Shown: positions 56,764 to 64,000 of the stretch, piece after piece
How positions within the stretch are numbered: position 1 is the first letter of the stretch
How the letters are laid out: the number at the start of each line of letters is the position of its first letter
Assembly (NCBI RefSeq): GCF_025717065.2
Contig: NZ_JAOVZO020000003.1
Coordinates: 930,001-994,000 of the forward strand
Origin: Tahibacter soli
Lineage (GTDB): Bacteria; Pseudomonadota; Gammaproteobacteria; Xanthomonadales; Rhodanobacteraceae
Length of the DNA: 64,000 nucleotides
Reading direction: 5' to 3'
Made by a program: the position numbers and the translations under genes
The notes under the pieces: model-generated
The model's input: only the letters and a program-made list of their open reading frames with translations
Databases searched by the model: none
Told to the model about the DNA's origin: nothing

Positions 56764-57039
56764 ACAAAGCGTTCCGCTCGCTGCCGCGAGCGGGCAGGGA
56801 GAGATTGCTTGCCCAATCCCTCCCTGCACCCTCCAAGAGCACCCCGACGGCCGCGGTTTGCGGGCATCCCTGCCCGCAAACTTCGCGAGATCGCTCCGGG
56901 GTTCGTTGAAGGGCCATCCATGGCCCTGCAACGAACTCGCGCGCTTCCTGCGCGCGACCCTGCGGGCTGATCCTCCGCAATCTCGCCGCGACCGACGGGG
57001 CCCCGGGTACAGCGGGCGGCTTCCTGCCGCCAGAAGCAA
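56764..57039. repeat. Six-hairpin intergenic element, copy B
   Basis: 276 bp, the second copy of the element at 45861-46138, in the same orientation and again preceded by the small GTCAT palindrome. The hairpins at 56856-56881 and those that follow keep pairing; 56937-56957 differs from copy A in sequence but not in structure. It is followed by about three hexanucleotide units. Confidence 0.85.
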
Positions 57040-57233
57040 AGGCAACGGCAACGGCCAAAAGCGCGGCGCTTCTACAGAGCCGTCATACCGGCGAAGGCCG
57101 GACTGCGTAGGCATGGATGCCGAAGCGAACATTCGCGCAGCGAATGGGCCGAAGGCCGAGCCGTGGATGCGGCGAGTCATCCCGCTTTTTTGCGCAAAGT
57201 AAACACGTAGACACCGGGCTGCGCCGCGCAAAG
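57040..57233. other. Repeat-rich intergenic stretch
   Basis: No convincing gene. It has a residual hexanucleotide tract, a decayed third GTCAT palindrome (57083-57104), two further short inverted repeats (near 57122-57145) and a T-rich end (cccgcttttttgcgc). Confidence 0.4.
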
Positions 57234-57281
57234 CCCTCTCCCCCAAGCTCCGCTTGGGGGAGAGGGTTGGGTGAGGGGGCG
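57234..57281. repeat. REP-like single unit (copy 3)
   Basis: One hairpin (CCCTCTCCCCCAAGC arms, 57234-57266) followed by the TTGGGTGAGGGGGCG flank; the opposing partner found at the other loci is missing. Confidence 0.88.
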
Positions 57282-57373
57282 ACGCTTCGGTCTTCGTTGT
57301 CGTTTCGTCCGGCGAGAAGCCAAAGCTCGCGGCGTCGAACGCAATACAAAGCTCGCTGCGGTCGTCTCAGCCT

Positions 57374-57448
57374 AGCACCGTGCTCAGGCCGTCAAGGACT
57401 GCGCAAGTTCGATAAAACCGAATCCTTGACGGCCTTCCGCGCGGTGCT
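57374..57448 (+). ncRNA. Candidate structured RNA / leader upstream of the SymE-like gene
   Basis: A 75-nt long hairpin: outer stem 57374-57379/57443-57448, inner 12-bp perfect stem 57387-57398/57423-57434, and an apical ttcg/cgaa stem. A further 10-bp hairpin (57493-57502/57515-57524) lies between it and the start codon. It may be the 5' leader of symE or a separate RNA; no promoter was identified. Confidence 0.4.
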
Positions 57449-57553
57449 CTCTGAAAGTCGCCCACAGCGACCAATCGCTTCAAGGGCAGAGCGCGAACGG
57501 CGCGGCGGTAACCACGCCGTTCGCTACCACAAACCACCTCGATGGAGTGGCTC

Positions 57554-57766
57554 ATGGACAAGCGCAAGCATACGTCATCCAACTCTTCCACAAAGCAAAT
57601 CCGCATCGGTACGGCCCACTACCCGGCCGTCGACGCCGTGCATCTCCCCCGCGAAGTCCCCCAGATTCGCCTCTGCGGCATCTGGCTCATCAACGCCGGC
57701 TTCCTGCCCGGCGACCTCGTCACCATTCGCGTCACCTCCGGCCGTCTCGTGATCACCCGCGCCTGA
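57554..57766 (+). CDS. SymE-like toxin
   Basis: 70 residues from ATG 57554, which has GGAG 8 nt upstream (ATG 57542 would add four). The C-terminal half is the SymE-type AbrB/SpoVT-like fold: VPQIRLCGIWLINAGFLPGD followed by a short VTIRVTSGRLVIT end. In E. coli SymE is an SOS-linked nucleic-acid toxin/nucleoid protein restrained by the antisense RNA SymR. No LexA box was recognised here, and the candidate RNA structure lies upstream rather than antisense to the start. Confidence 0.82.
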   Translation: MDKRKHTSSNSSTKQIRIGTAHYPAVDAVHLPREVPQIRLCGIWLINAGFLPGDLVTIRVTSGRLVITRA

Positions 57767-57887
57767 CGCCATCAACGCGGAAGCCTCGCTCGTCGAGGCT
57801 TCCGTTCGTTGGAACAACAAAACGTTGCCTCTGAAACCGCCGCACCATCGTTTCTCCCGCCGGCCCGAATGCTTACGCTCCTCGCCG

Positions 57888-60728
57888 ATGAACGCGACGA
57901 CACCGCTACGCGGCCTATGGCGCGCCTGGGTCTTGCTGGCCGCGCTCCTGGCCGGCTGCGCCGACGACGCCGGCAGGAAGATCGTGCTCATCGGCGGTCC
58001 GCACAGCGAAGCCGCCGGCCGCCACGAGTACGTCGCCGGCATCGGCGCGCTGAAATCTCTGCTCGAAACCGTGCCGGAAGGCCAGCATGCGCGGATCGTC
58101 GCGTTCGCGGACGGCTGGCCTGCATCGCCGGAAGCGCTCGACGATGCCGCCACGATCGTTTTCTATTTCGACGGCCTCGACAAGCATCCCCTGACCGACC
58201 CGTCTCATCACCGACAGTTCGAATCGCTAATGCGCCGCGGTGTCGGACTGGTCGCTCTGCATCAGGCATCGACCGTGCCGCAGGATGCGTCCATCGACCT
58301 CCTGCCGTCGCTCGGCGCCGAGCGCCGCGGCCTGTTCGACCGCACGACCGAAACGGCCGCGCTGACCGTCGACGCATCGCATCCGGTCGGTCGCGGCGTC
58401 GCCGAGTTCACGTATCGCGACGAGTTCTATCCCACGCTGCGATTCGCCGAGCACGGCGTGGCGCCCGTCCTGCGCGCCACGCTGCATCCGCAGTACCGCG
58501 ACGGCGCCGGCGTCGTCGACGACCGGGCCGAAACGCGCACCGTCGCCTGGGCCTACGAGCGACCGCAAGGCGGCCGTTCGTTCGGCTACAGCGGCGGGCA
58601 CTACCTCGCCGCGTTCGACGAGCCGATGCTGCGCAAGACGCTGATCAATGCGATCTTCTGGACCGCCGGCATTGACATTCCGCGCGACGGCGTTGTTTTG
58701 AAAAAAATCGACGTTCCACAATCGACGACCGCCGCGAGCGACATGCGGCCGCGAACGGCAACCGCCGACGTGACGACGTTCCATGCCGACCGCCGGCGCA
58801 GCGGCTGGCATTCGCAGACGACGGCGCTGACGCCCGCGCGCGTCGCCGGCGATGCGTTCGGCCTGCTGTGGGAGTCGCCGCAACTCGACAGCGTCGACGG
58901 CCAGGCGCCGCGCCTGTACGCATCGCCGCTCTATCTCGATCGCGTACGCATCGCCGACGGCCAGCATCGCGGAGAAACGTTCTCGGCCGTGTTCGCCGCG
59001 AGCAACAACGGCTACGTCTATGCGATCAACGCGACCAAGGCCGGCGACGTCGTTCCCGGCCGCATCTTGTGGCGCACGCGGCTGGCAGCGCCGTGCCGGT
59101 TGCAGCCGGCGCCGCTCGATGCCGTTCCCACCGGCGTGCTCGCCACGCCGATCATCGATATCGCGCGGCAGCGGATCTACGTCACTCACTGCGACCCGCA
59201 GAACGGCTGGCAGGCGTACGCGCTCGACCTCGGCAGCGGCAAGGTCGTCGACGGCTGGCCCATGCGCCTGGACGAGGCGCGCCTCAACGCGGTCAACCGC
59301 AATGCCGGGCCGTCGCCGGTCGCGCCGACGCGGCGCTACGATTTTCGCGTGCAGCGCGGCGCGCTGAACCTGAGCCCCGACGGCACGCGTCTGTACGCCA
59401 CGTTCGGCGAAACCGAGACCGGCTGGCTCGTCTCGATCGACACCGTGGCCGCGAAGGTCGCCAGCGCGTTTACCGCCGTGGCGATGCCGCATCGCGGCAG
59501 CGGCGGCATCTGGGGCGCGGGCGGTCCGGCCGTCGACGCGCAGGGCCACGTCTACGTCGTCACCGGCAGCGGCTACGAAGGCTATGTCGACCAGCCCGCG
59601 GACTGGACGCAGTCCGTGCTGAAGCTGTCCGACGTGCCGACCGACGGATTGACGCTGAAAGGCACCTATACACCTTTCAACTATTGCATCGCGGCAAAGA
59701 TGGATATAGATCTGGGGTCGGGCGGCGCCTCGCTGCTCGCCGATCTCGATCCGGCGCTGACCGGCACGCCGCGGCTGATGGTCGTGGGCGGCAAGCAGGG
59801 CAACGCGTATCTGCTCGATCGCGAGCGGCTGCCCGGCGCGCTCGACCGCAGGCCCGCGTGCGGCACCGACGCCGCGAGCGACGCCTCGCTGCTCGCACCG
59901 ACGCGTCAGCCGCAGTTTCCGGGGCGCGGTCCGTTGAACGTGTTCGGGCCGTATTCGGAGCGCGACGCCGCGATGGACATCGCGCGCGCAAGGTCGGTGC
60001 CGGCGTCGTATCGCGACGCCGCCGGCGGCGTCTACGTGTACCTGACCGGCAACACTCGGCGCGCGGAGGGCAGCGCCGACGCCGTTCCGCCGTCGCTCGT
60101 GAAACTCGACGTCGTCGCCAAGAAAGACGAGCCGGCGTATCTGCGCATCGATCGCCGGCAGATGGACGTCGTGTTCGGCAACCCGGGCTCGCCAGTGATC
60201 TCGAGCCGCGGCGGCGACGATGCGATCGTGTGGGTGCTCGACGAGAACGCGCGCCGGTCCGCGCTGCTTTCGGGACCCGACGCGCCGTCGCCGGTGCTCT
60301 ACGCGTTCGACGCCGTAACCTTGAAGCCGCTGTGGCACAGCGCGCCCGGCCAGTTGCACACGAGCGGCAAGTACAACGAACCGGCGTTCGCCGGCGATGC
60401 CGTCGTCGTCGGCACCGATCGCATCCAGGCCTTCGGTTCGGGAGGCCGGATGCCCGCATCGATCGCGCGAACCGATACCGCTACCGCCCAAGCCGCACCG
60501 GCGGTCGCGGACTCCGGGCTCGACGGTGCGACTATGTACAAACAACGCTGCGCCGCATGCCACGATCACCCGCAAGGCAATATTCCGCCGCGGGCGCTGA
60601 TCGCGAGCCGGTCGCGCGAAAGCGTCGTCGATACGTTGACCCGCGGCGCGATGCGCGCGCAAGCGGCGGGACTGAGCGCGAACGACATCGGCGCGATCGC
60701 CGATCACGTAAAGCGGGGCGATCGCTAG
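57888..60728 (+). CDS. Lipoprotein fusing ThuA, quinoprotein-like propeller and cytochrome c domains
   Basis: 946 residues from ATG 57888. Lipobox LLAGC (Cys near residue 24). A ThuA-like amidotransferase-fold domain about residues 30-265 (KIVLIGGPHSE, GVGLVALHQAS, YRDEFYPTLRF, GGHYLAAF...LINAIFWTAG). A PQQ-type beta-propeller about 290-850 (SNNGYVYAINAT, YVTHCDPQNGWQAYALD, YVVTGSGYEGYV). A terminal monohaem cytochrome c domain with CAACH (MYKQRCAACHDHPQG). It would be a membrane-anchored periplasmic oxidoreductase; substrate unknown. Its stop overlaps the next gene on the other strand by 4 bp. Confidence 0.88.
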   Translation: MNATTPLRGLWRAWVLLAALLAGCADDAGRKIVLIGGPHSEAAGRHEYVAGIGALKSLLETVPEGQHARIVAFADGWPASPEALDDAATIVFYFDGLDKHPLTDPSHHRQFESLMRRGVGLVALHQASTVPQDASIDLLPSLGAERRGLFDRTTETAALTVDASHPVGRGVAEFTYRDEFYPTLRFAEHGVAPVLRATLHPQYRDGAGVVDDRAETRTVAWAYERPQGGRSFGYSGGHYLAAFDEPMLRKTLINAIFWTAGIDIPRDGVVLKKIDVPQSTTAASDMRPRTATADVTTFHADRRRSGWHSQTTALTPARVAGDAFGLLWESPQLDSVDGQAPRLYASPLYLDRVRIADGQHRGETFSAVFAASNNGYVYAINATKAGDVVPGRILWRTRLAAPCRLQPAPLDAVPTGVLATPIIDIARQRIYVTHCDPQNGWQAYALDLGSGKVVDGWPMRLDEARLNAVNRNAGPSPVAPTRRYDFRVQRGALNLSPDGTRLYATFGETETGWLVSIDTVAAKVASAFTAVAMPHRGSGGIWGAGGPAVDAQGHVYVVTGSGYEGYVDQPADWTQSVLKLSDVPTDGLTLKGTYTPFNYCIAAKMDIDLGSGGASLLADLDPALTGTPRLMVVGGKQGNAYLLDRERLPGALDRRPACGTDAASDASLLAPTRQPQFPGRGPLNVFGPYSERDAAMDIARARSVPASYRDAAGGVYVYLTGNTRRAEGSADAVPPSLVKLDVVAKKDEPAYLRIDRRQMDVVFGNPGSPVISSRGGDDAIVWVLDENARRSALLSGPDAPSPVLYAFDAVTLKPLWHSAPGQLHTSGKYNEPAFAGDAVVVGTDRIQAFGSGGRMPASIARTDTATAQAAPAVADSGLDGATMYKQRCAACHDHPQGNIPPRALIASRSRESVVDTLTRGAMRAQAAGLSANDIGAIADHVKRGDR

Positions 60729-61813
60729 ATCTTCCAGTACCACCGGCGACGATCCGCCCACGCGGCGAGACTCCACCACAACGCCGTAAACGCCACCGCC
60801 CACGCGGCCGACGGCACGTACGGCCCGAACAGCGGCGTCATCGGTTCGGCGAACAGCGTGCGATACAGCCATCGGTCAAGGCCGAGCCACGCGAGCACGC
60901 AGACCATCAGCCACGCACCGGCATACGCGCCGATCGCGTTCACGCCGAACGCGCGGCCGATCGGCGGCCAGCCGCGGCGGTCGATCAGGAGATGCGCGAG
61001 CGCCAGCGCGAACAGCGAGAAGCCGCCGGTCCATGCGACGTACGAGGGCGTCCACAGCGCCTTGTTCAGCGGCAGCACGAACGACCAAGCAAGCCCGAGC
61101 GCCATTGCCGCGAGGCCGCCGCGAATCAGGAGGTCGACGCGTCCGGCGCGCAGCCATGCACCGGCGCGAACGCCGACGAGCGTCGTCGCGAGCGCGCCGA
61201 GCGTGCTCAGGATGCCTTCGGGATCGAATGCGTAGCCGGTCGCCGGATCGAACTGGTAGGCCAGCCGGCCGAGCAGGGCGGTATCGATGCGCGCCGCGAG
61301 ATTCGTGCGTTCGTCGAAGCCGCCGCCGAACCCGAGCAGCGCCGCGTAGCCGGCGAGCAGCGCGCCGATGACGAGCCATTGCGTGCGCGGTCGCAGATAC
61401 AGCGCGACGACACCGGCCGCCGCGAAGCACAGGCCGATGCGCTGCAGGACGCCGAACAGGCGGAACGCGCGACCGTCGATCAGGAGCGTGGCCGCCAGAT
61501 GCAGCGCGAGCCCGAGCGCGACGATGCGCGTGGCGCGAACCAGCGCGACGCGCGCGAGTTCGCCCGCGTCGATACCGGCGTCGCGGCGCGGCACGAGCGC
61601 GAGCTGGATCGACACGCCGACGATGAAGAGGAACAGCGGAAAGATGAAGTCGGCCGGGCGGCAGCCGTGCCACGGCGCGTGTTCAAGCGCGGCGTAGACG
61701 TGACCCCAGTCGCCGGCGTCGTTGACGAGCAGCATCGCCGCGACGGTGAGGCCGCGCAGCGCATCGACCGATGCGTAGCGCGCAACCGCGCCAGGCAAAT
61801 TAGAATTGTTCAT
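60725..61813 (-). CDS. HGSNAT/NagX-like acyltransferase-family membrane protein
   Basis: 362 residues, ten or so hydrophobic helices. The start RYASVDALRGLTVAAMLLVN with NDAG, the WHGCRPADFIFPLFLFIVGVSI block (His and Asp of the family's active region) and the QRIGLCF stretch are typical of the DUF1624/DUF5009 relatives of heparan-alpha-glucosaminide N-acetyltransferase. It probably moves an acetyl group onto a sugar across the membrane. Convergent with the ThuA-fusion gene (4-bp overlap). Confidence 0.88.
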   Translation of the reverse strand: MNNSNLPGAVARYASVDALRGLTVAAMLLVNDAGDWGHVYAALEHAPWHGCRPADFIFPLFLFIVGVSIQLALVPRRDAGIDAGELARVALVRATRIVALGLALHLAATLLIDGRAFRLFGVLQRIGLCFAAAGVVALYLRPRTQWLVIGALLAGYAALLGFGGGFDERTNLAARIDTALLGRLAYQFDPATGYAFDPEGILSTLGALATTLVGVRAGAWLRAGRVDLLIRGGLAAMALGLAWSFVLPLNKALWTPSYVAWTGGFSLFALALAHLLIDRRGWPPIGRAFGVNAIGAYAGAWLMVCVLAWLGLDRWLYRTLFAEPMTPLFGPYVPSAAWAVAFTALWWSLAAWADRRRWYWKI

Positions 61814-61866
61814 TAGTGGCTACGATCGCGAGCGACCCTCGCGATCGTAGCCGAAAGCGTGCCGCT

Positions 61867-63249
61867 TTACGGACGCTTGGGCGACGCGTTCGCCTTGACG
61901 TGACCGACGAAGCTCTTGCTGCCGCCGGTACCGGTTCCGCTACGGCCGCCACCGCCGGTGCCGCGCTTGTGCTTGCCCGGATGATGCTTGCCGGCGCCCG
62001 GCGCCGCAGCGTTGCCCGCATGGCCGCGACGCGCATGGTTCGGCTTGGCGCCGGACGGCTTGCCCTGGCGCGGACCGCTCGGCGCGCCGAGTTCGGTGCG
62101 CACCGGCTGCGACGGCTCGAAGCCCGGCACCATCACCGTTTCGATCTCGCGCTTGAGCAGGCGCAGGATGTCCTGCAGCTGACCCTGTTCGGCGCGACAC
62201 ACGAGCGACAGCGCGAGACCGTCGGCACCCGCGCGGCCGGTGCGGCCGATGCGATGCACGTAGTCGGCCGCGACCATCGGCAGGTCGTAGTTGACGACGA
62301 CCGGCAACTGGTCGATGTCGAGACCGCGCGCGGCGATGTCGGTCGCGACCAGCACGTTGATGCGGCCTTCCTTGAAGTCCTTCAGCGCACGCTGGCGCGC
62401 GCCCTGGCTCTTGTTGCCGTGGATCGCGTCGGCGCGGAAACCGGCCTGCACGAGCTGGCGCGCGAGACGGTCGGAACCGTGCTTGGTGCGGCCGAACACG
62501 AGGGTCTGGCGGCGGCTGTCCTGCGCGAGGATGTCGATCAGGAGATCCTTCTTGCGCTCGGCGTCGACCGGATGCACGCGGTGCGTCACGGTGGTGGCGA
62601 TGCTGTTCTGCGTCGAGATCTGCACTTCGGCCGGATCTTTGAGCATGTCGTTGGCGAGCTTCTTGATGTCGTCGGCGTACGTCGCCGAGAACATGAGGTT
62701 CTGGCGCGCCTTCGGCAGCATGCCGAGGATCTTCTTCAGCGCCGGCAGGAAGCCCATGTCGAGCATGCGGTCGGCTTCGTCGAGCACGAGGATTTCGACG
62801 CCCGACAGGCTCACGTGACGCGAGTCGAGATGGTCGATCAGGCGGCCCGGCGTCGCGACGAGCACGTCCATGCCGCGGCGCAGCGCCTGGATCTGGCCGC
62901 CCATGCCGACGCCGCCGAAGATCGCGGCGCTGGCGAAGCGGATGTGCTTGCCGTAGGCGCGCACGCTGTCGTGCACCTGCACGGCGAGTTCGCGCGTAGG
63001 CGTCAGCACGAGCGCGCGCACTTTGCGCGGCGCGTCGTTGGCGCGCTGGCCGTTCGGGTAGAGGCGTTCGAGCAGCGGCAGTGCGAAGGCCGCGGTCTTG
63101 CCGGTGCCGGTCTGGGCGCCCGCGCGCAGGTCGCGGCCGGCGAGGACGAGCGGAATCGCTTCGGCCTGGATCGGCGTCGGCGAGGTATAGCCTTGTTCGT
63201 TGAGCGCGCGCAGCAGCGGCTGCGACAGCCCGAGGGTGTCGAAAGACAT
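61867..63249 (-). CDS. rhlE: DEAD-box RNA helicase, RhlE type
   Basis: 460 residues from ATG 63249 (MSFDTLGLSQPLLRALNEQGY, GGAG 8 nt upstream); ATG 63285 would add 12. Motifs: Q motif, Walker A AQTGTGKT, PTRELA, VLDEADRM (DEAD), FSATY (SAT) and HRIGRTGRAG. The C-terminal 80 residues are a basic Gly/Lys/His-rich tail, which in relatives binds RNA. It unwinds RNA in ribosome assembly or mRNA decay. The 5' region before it is long (about 250 bp up to a REP-like pair). Confidence 0.93.
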   Translation of the reverse strand: MSFDTLGLSQPLLRALNEQGYTSPTPIQAEAIPLVLAGRDLRAGAQTGTGKTAAFALPLLERLYPNGQRANDAPRKVRALVLTPTRELAVQVHDSVRAYGKHIRFASAAIFGGVGMGGQIQALRRGMDVLVATPGRLIDHLDSRHVSLSGVEILVLDEADRMLDMGFLPALKKILGMLPKARQNLMFSATYADDIKKLANDMLKDPAEVQISTQNSIATTVTHRVHPVDAERKKDLLIDILAQDSRRQTLVFGRTKHGSDRLARQLVQAGFRADAIHGNKSQGARQRALKDFKEGRINVLVATDIAARGLDIDQLPVVVNYDLPMVAADYVHRIGRTGRAGADGLALSLVCRAEQGQLQDILRLLKREIETVMVPGFEPSQPVRTELGAPSGPRQGKPSGAKPNHARRGHAGNAAAPGAGKHHPGKHKRGTGGGGRSGTGTGGSKSFVGHVKANASPKRP

Positions 63250-63499
63250 GGTTGGCTCCATAGCGATGTTCCCGAGCGTTCCCATGGCCTTCCGAGGCCG
63301 TACATCCGCGCTTCAGGTATAGGTGACGGATAACCGTCGTTCGGCGATGCCGTGTCGTCGCGCGGAGCCGGTGGAGATCGAGTACCGACAGGCGCCGCTC
63401 GAGGGCGGCGAGGCAGGAATCCAGGAAGGGAAGGCCGGAGGACTGCGCGAAAACGGGCGGATTGTACGCGATGGCGTACGGAAACGCGAATGGGGAGCT
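63250..63499 (-). promoter_or_regulatory. Upstream region of rhlE
   Basis: 250 bp without an accepted gene, bounded by rhlE and the REP-like pair. It must hold the rhlE promoter and leader; I see no clear -35/-10. The GTAC-containing inverted repeat gtacgcgatggcgtac at 63463-63478 is the only structure noticed. Confidence 0.35.
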
Positions 63500-63636
63500 C
63501 CCTCTCCCCCAGCGCCGCTGGGGGAGAGGACTGGGGTGAGGAGGCGACGTTTCGCATTTCGTCGAGCGCAACGAAGGTCTCGGCGCCGCCCCCCTCACCC
63601 CGGCCCTCCTGCCACATCAAGCTTGGGGGAGAGGGA
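63500..63636. repeat. REP/BIME-like inverted pair (copy 4), one arm decayed
   Basis: First hairpin 63501-63529 intact. The second (63604-63636) has an intact right arm, gcttgggggagaggg, but a mutated left arm (ccctcctgccacatcaagc). Central GGTGAGGAGGCG and complementary flank are as in copies 1 and 2. Confidence 0.88.
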
Positions 63637-63744
63637 GAAAAACCGGCGTAACAACGCGCTAGTTCATGGCGCAGAGCCCGCCGAGGCTTCTGCTACGCTA
63701 CGCGCCCTTCGCACGCCCGGCGTGCCGACGATCCGAGGATTGCA

Positions 63745-64000
63745 ATGGCGTTGACCCCCGCCCGCACGCCCCCCGGCGTGCTCGAACTCCTGCCGCTCGA
63801 CCAGATCGCGTTTCAGGACATGCTCGACACGATCCGGCGCAATTTCGAGCGCTTCGGGTTTCTGCCGGTCGAAACGCCGGTGTTCGAACTGACCGACATC
63901 CTGCTGACCAAGGAAGGCGGCGAAACCGAGCGCCAGGTGTATTTCGTGCAGTCGACCGGCGGCCTGGAAAAAGGCGGCACGCCGGAACTGGCGCTGCGCT
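63745..64000 (+). CDS. hisS: Histidyl-tRNA synthetase (5' part; continues beyond window)
   Basis: First 85 residues of a class II aminoacyl-tRNA synthetase: [30 protein letters not shown], then [16 protein letters not shown] (motif 1 region) and [13 protein letters not shown]. The pattern is that of HisS in Xanthomonas relatives, which have this PPGVLELLP start, rather than the regulatory HisZ. AGGA lies 8 nt before the ATG. The catalytic motifs 2 and 3 are outside the window. Confidence 0.9.
   Translation, partial: MALTPARTPPGVLELLPLDQIAFQDMLDTIRRNFERFGFLPVETPVFELTDILLTKEGGETERQVYFVQSTGGLEKGGTPELALR

Noticed and set aside
57547-57834. Alternative frame over the SymE-like gene (95 codons)
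   Set aside because: The 57554 frame has the SymE fold motif and a ribosome site; the other is Pro/Arg-rich noise.

Overview
The window is GC-rich, densely coded DNA from a gammaproteobacterium, most likely of the Lysobacterales (Xanthomonadales). Pointers are the gene order cdsA-uppS-frr-pyrH-tsf-rpsB divergent from map-glnD-dapD-arsC/yffB-like-dapE, an M2 (ACE-like) peptidase lipoprotein, Xanthomonas-like HisS, and many secreted proteins of unknown function. The assignment is by resemblance only; no rRNA or marker search was possible. No tRNA, rRNA, CRISPR array, prophage or transposase was seen.

Layout. 1-11 kb is conserved housekeeping: isoprenoid/phospholipid and translation genes on the minus strand, and methionine aminopeptidase, PII uridylyltransferase and lysine/diaminopimelate genes on the plus strand. 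11-20 kb is accessory: three paralogous secreted proteins of an unrecognised family with a pentaheme cytochrome c among them. 20-23 kb holds a penicillin-acylase-family hydrolase behind a LysR regulator. 23-28.6 kb is a signalling module: ECF-type sigma factor, transmembrane Ser/Thr kinase, and exported TPR-CHAT protein. 28.6-36.5 kb has a large BNR/PKD exoprotein, a second ECF sigma factor with a 4-TM partner, an orphan NarL-type histidine kinase, a broken S41 protease and a double-SUKH protein. 36.6-45.7 kb has parC, a small zinc-ribbon-like protein, a frameshifted winged-helix/TPR regulator, a HAF-like secreted protein, crcB, a YecA/SEC-C protein and a Bcr/CflA-type transporter. 46-54 kb holds an FAD oxidoreductase, small unknown proteins, M2 and M3 metallopeptidases, a rhomboid protease and a single-domain response regulator. 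54-64 kb has a choice-of-anchor B protein, a SymE-like toxin, a ThuA/quinoprotein/cytochrome lipoprotein, a HGSNAT-like membrane protein, a RhlE-type helicase and the start of hisS.

Four observations stand out. (1) Five otherwise unrelated secreted proteins end in the same short tail, D-x-I-F-x-[DN]-[DG]-F-[DE], a candidate C-terminal sorting signal. (2) A ~277 bp intergenic element occurs twice (45861-46138 and 56764-57039), folds into six consecutive hairpins with compensatory base changes, and on the minus strand shows CsrB-like CAGGA(T/A)G or related GGA motifs at the tips of four hairpins. (3) A REP/BIME-like pair sits across the 5' end of one secreted-protein gene, so that its predicted N-terminus is repeat-derived. 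(4) A sigma factor/kinase/CHAT-protease cassette. Two genes (S41 peptidase, winged-helix/TPR regulator) are split by frameshifts that could be real decay or sequence error.
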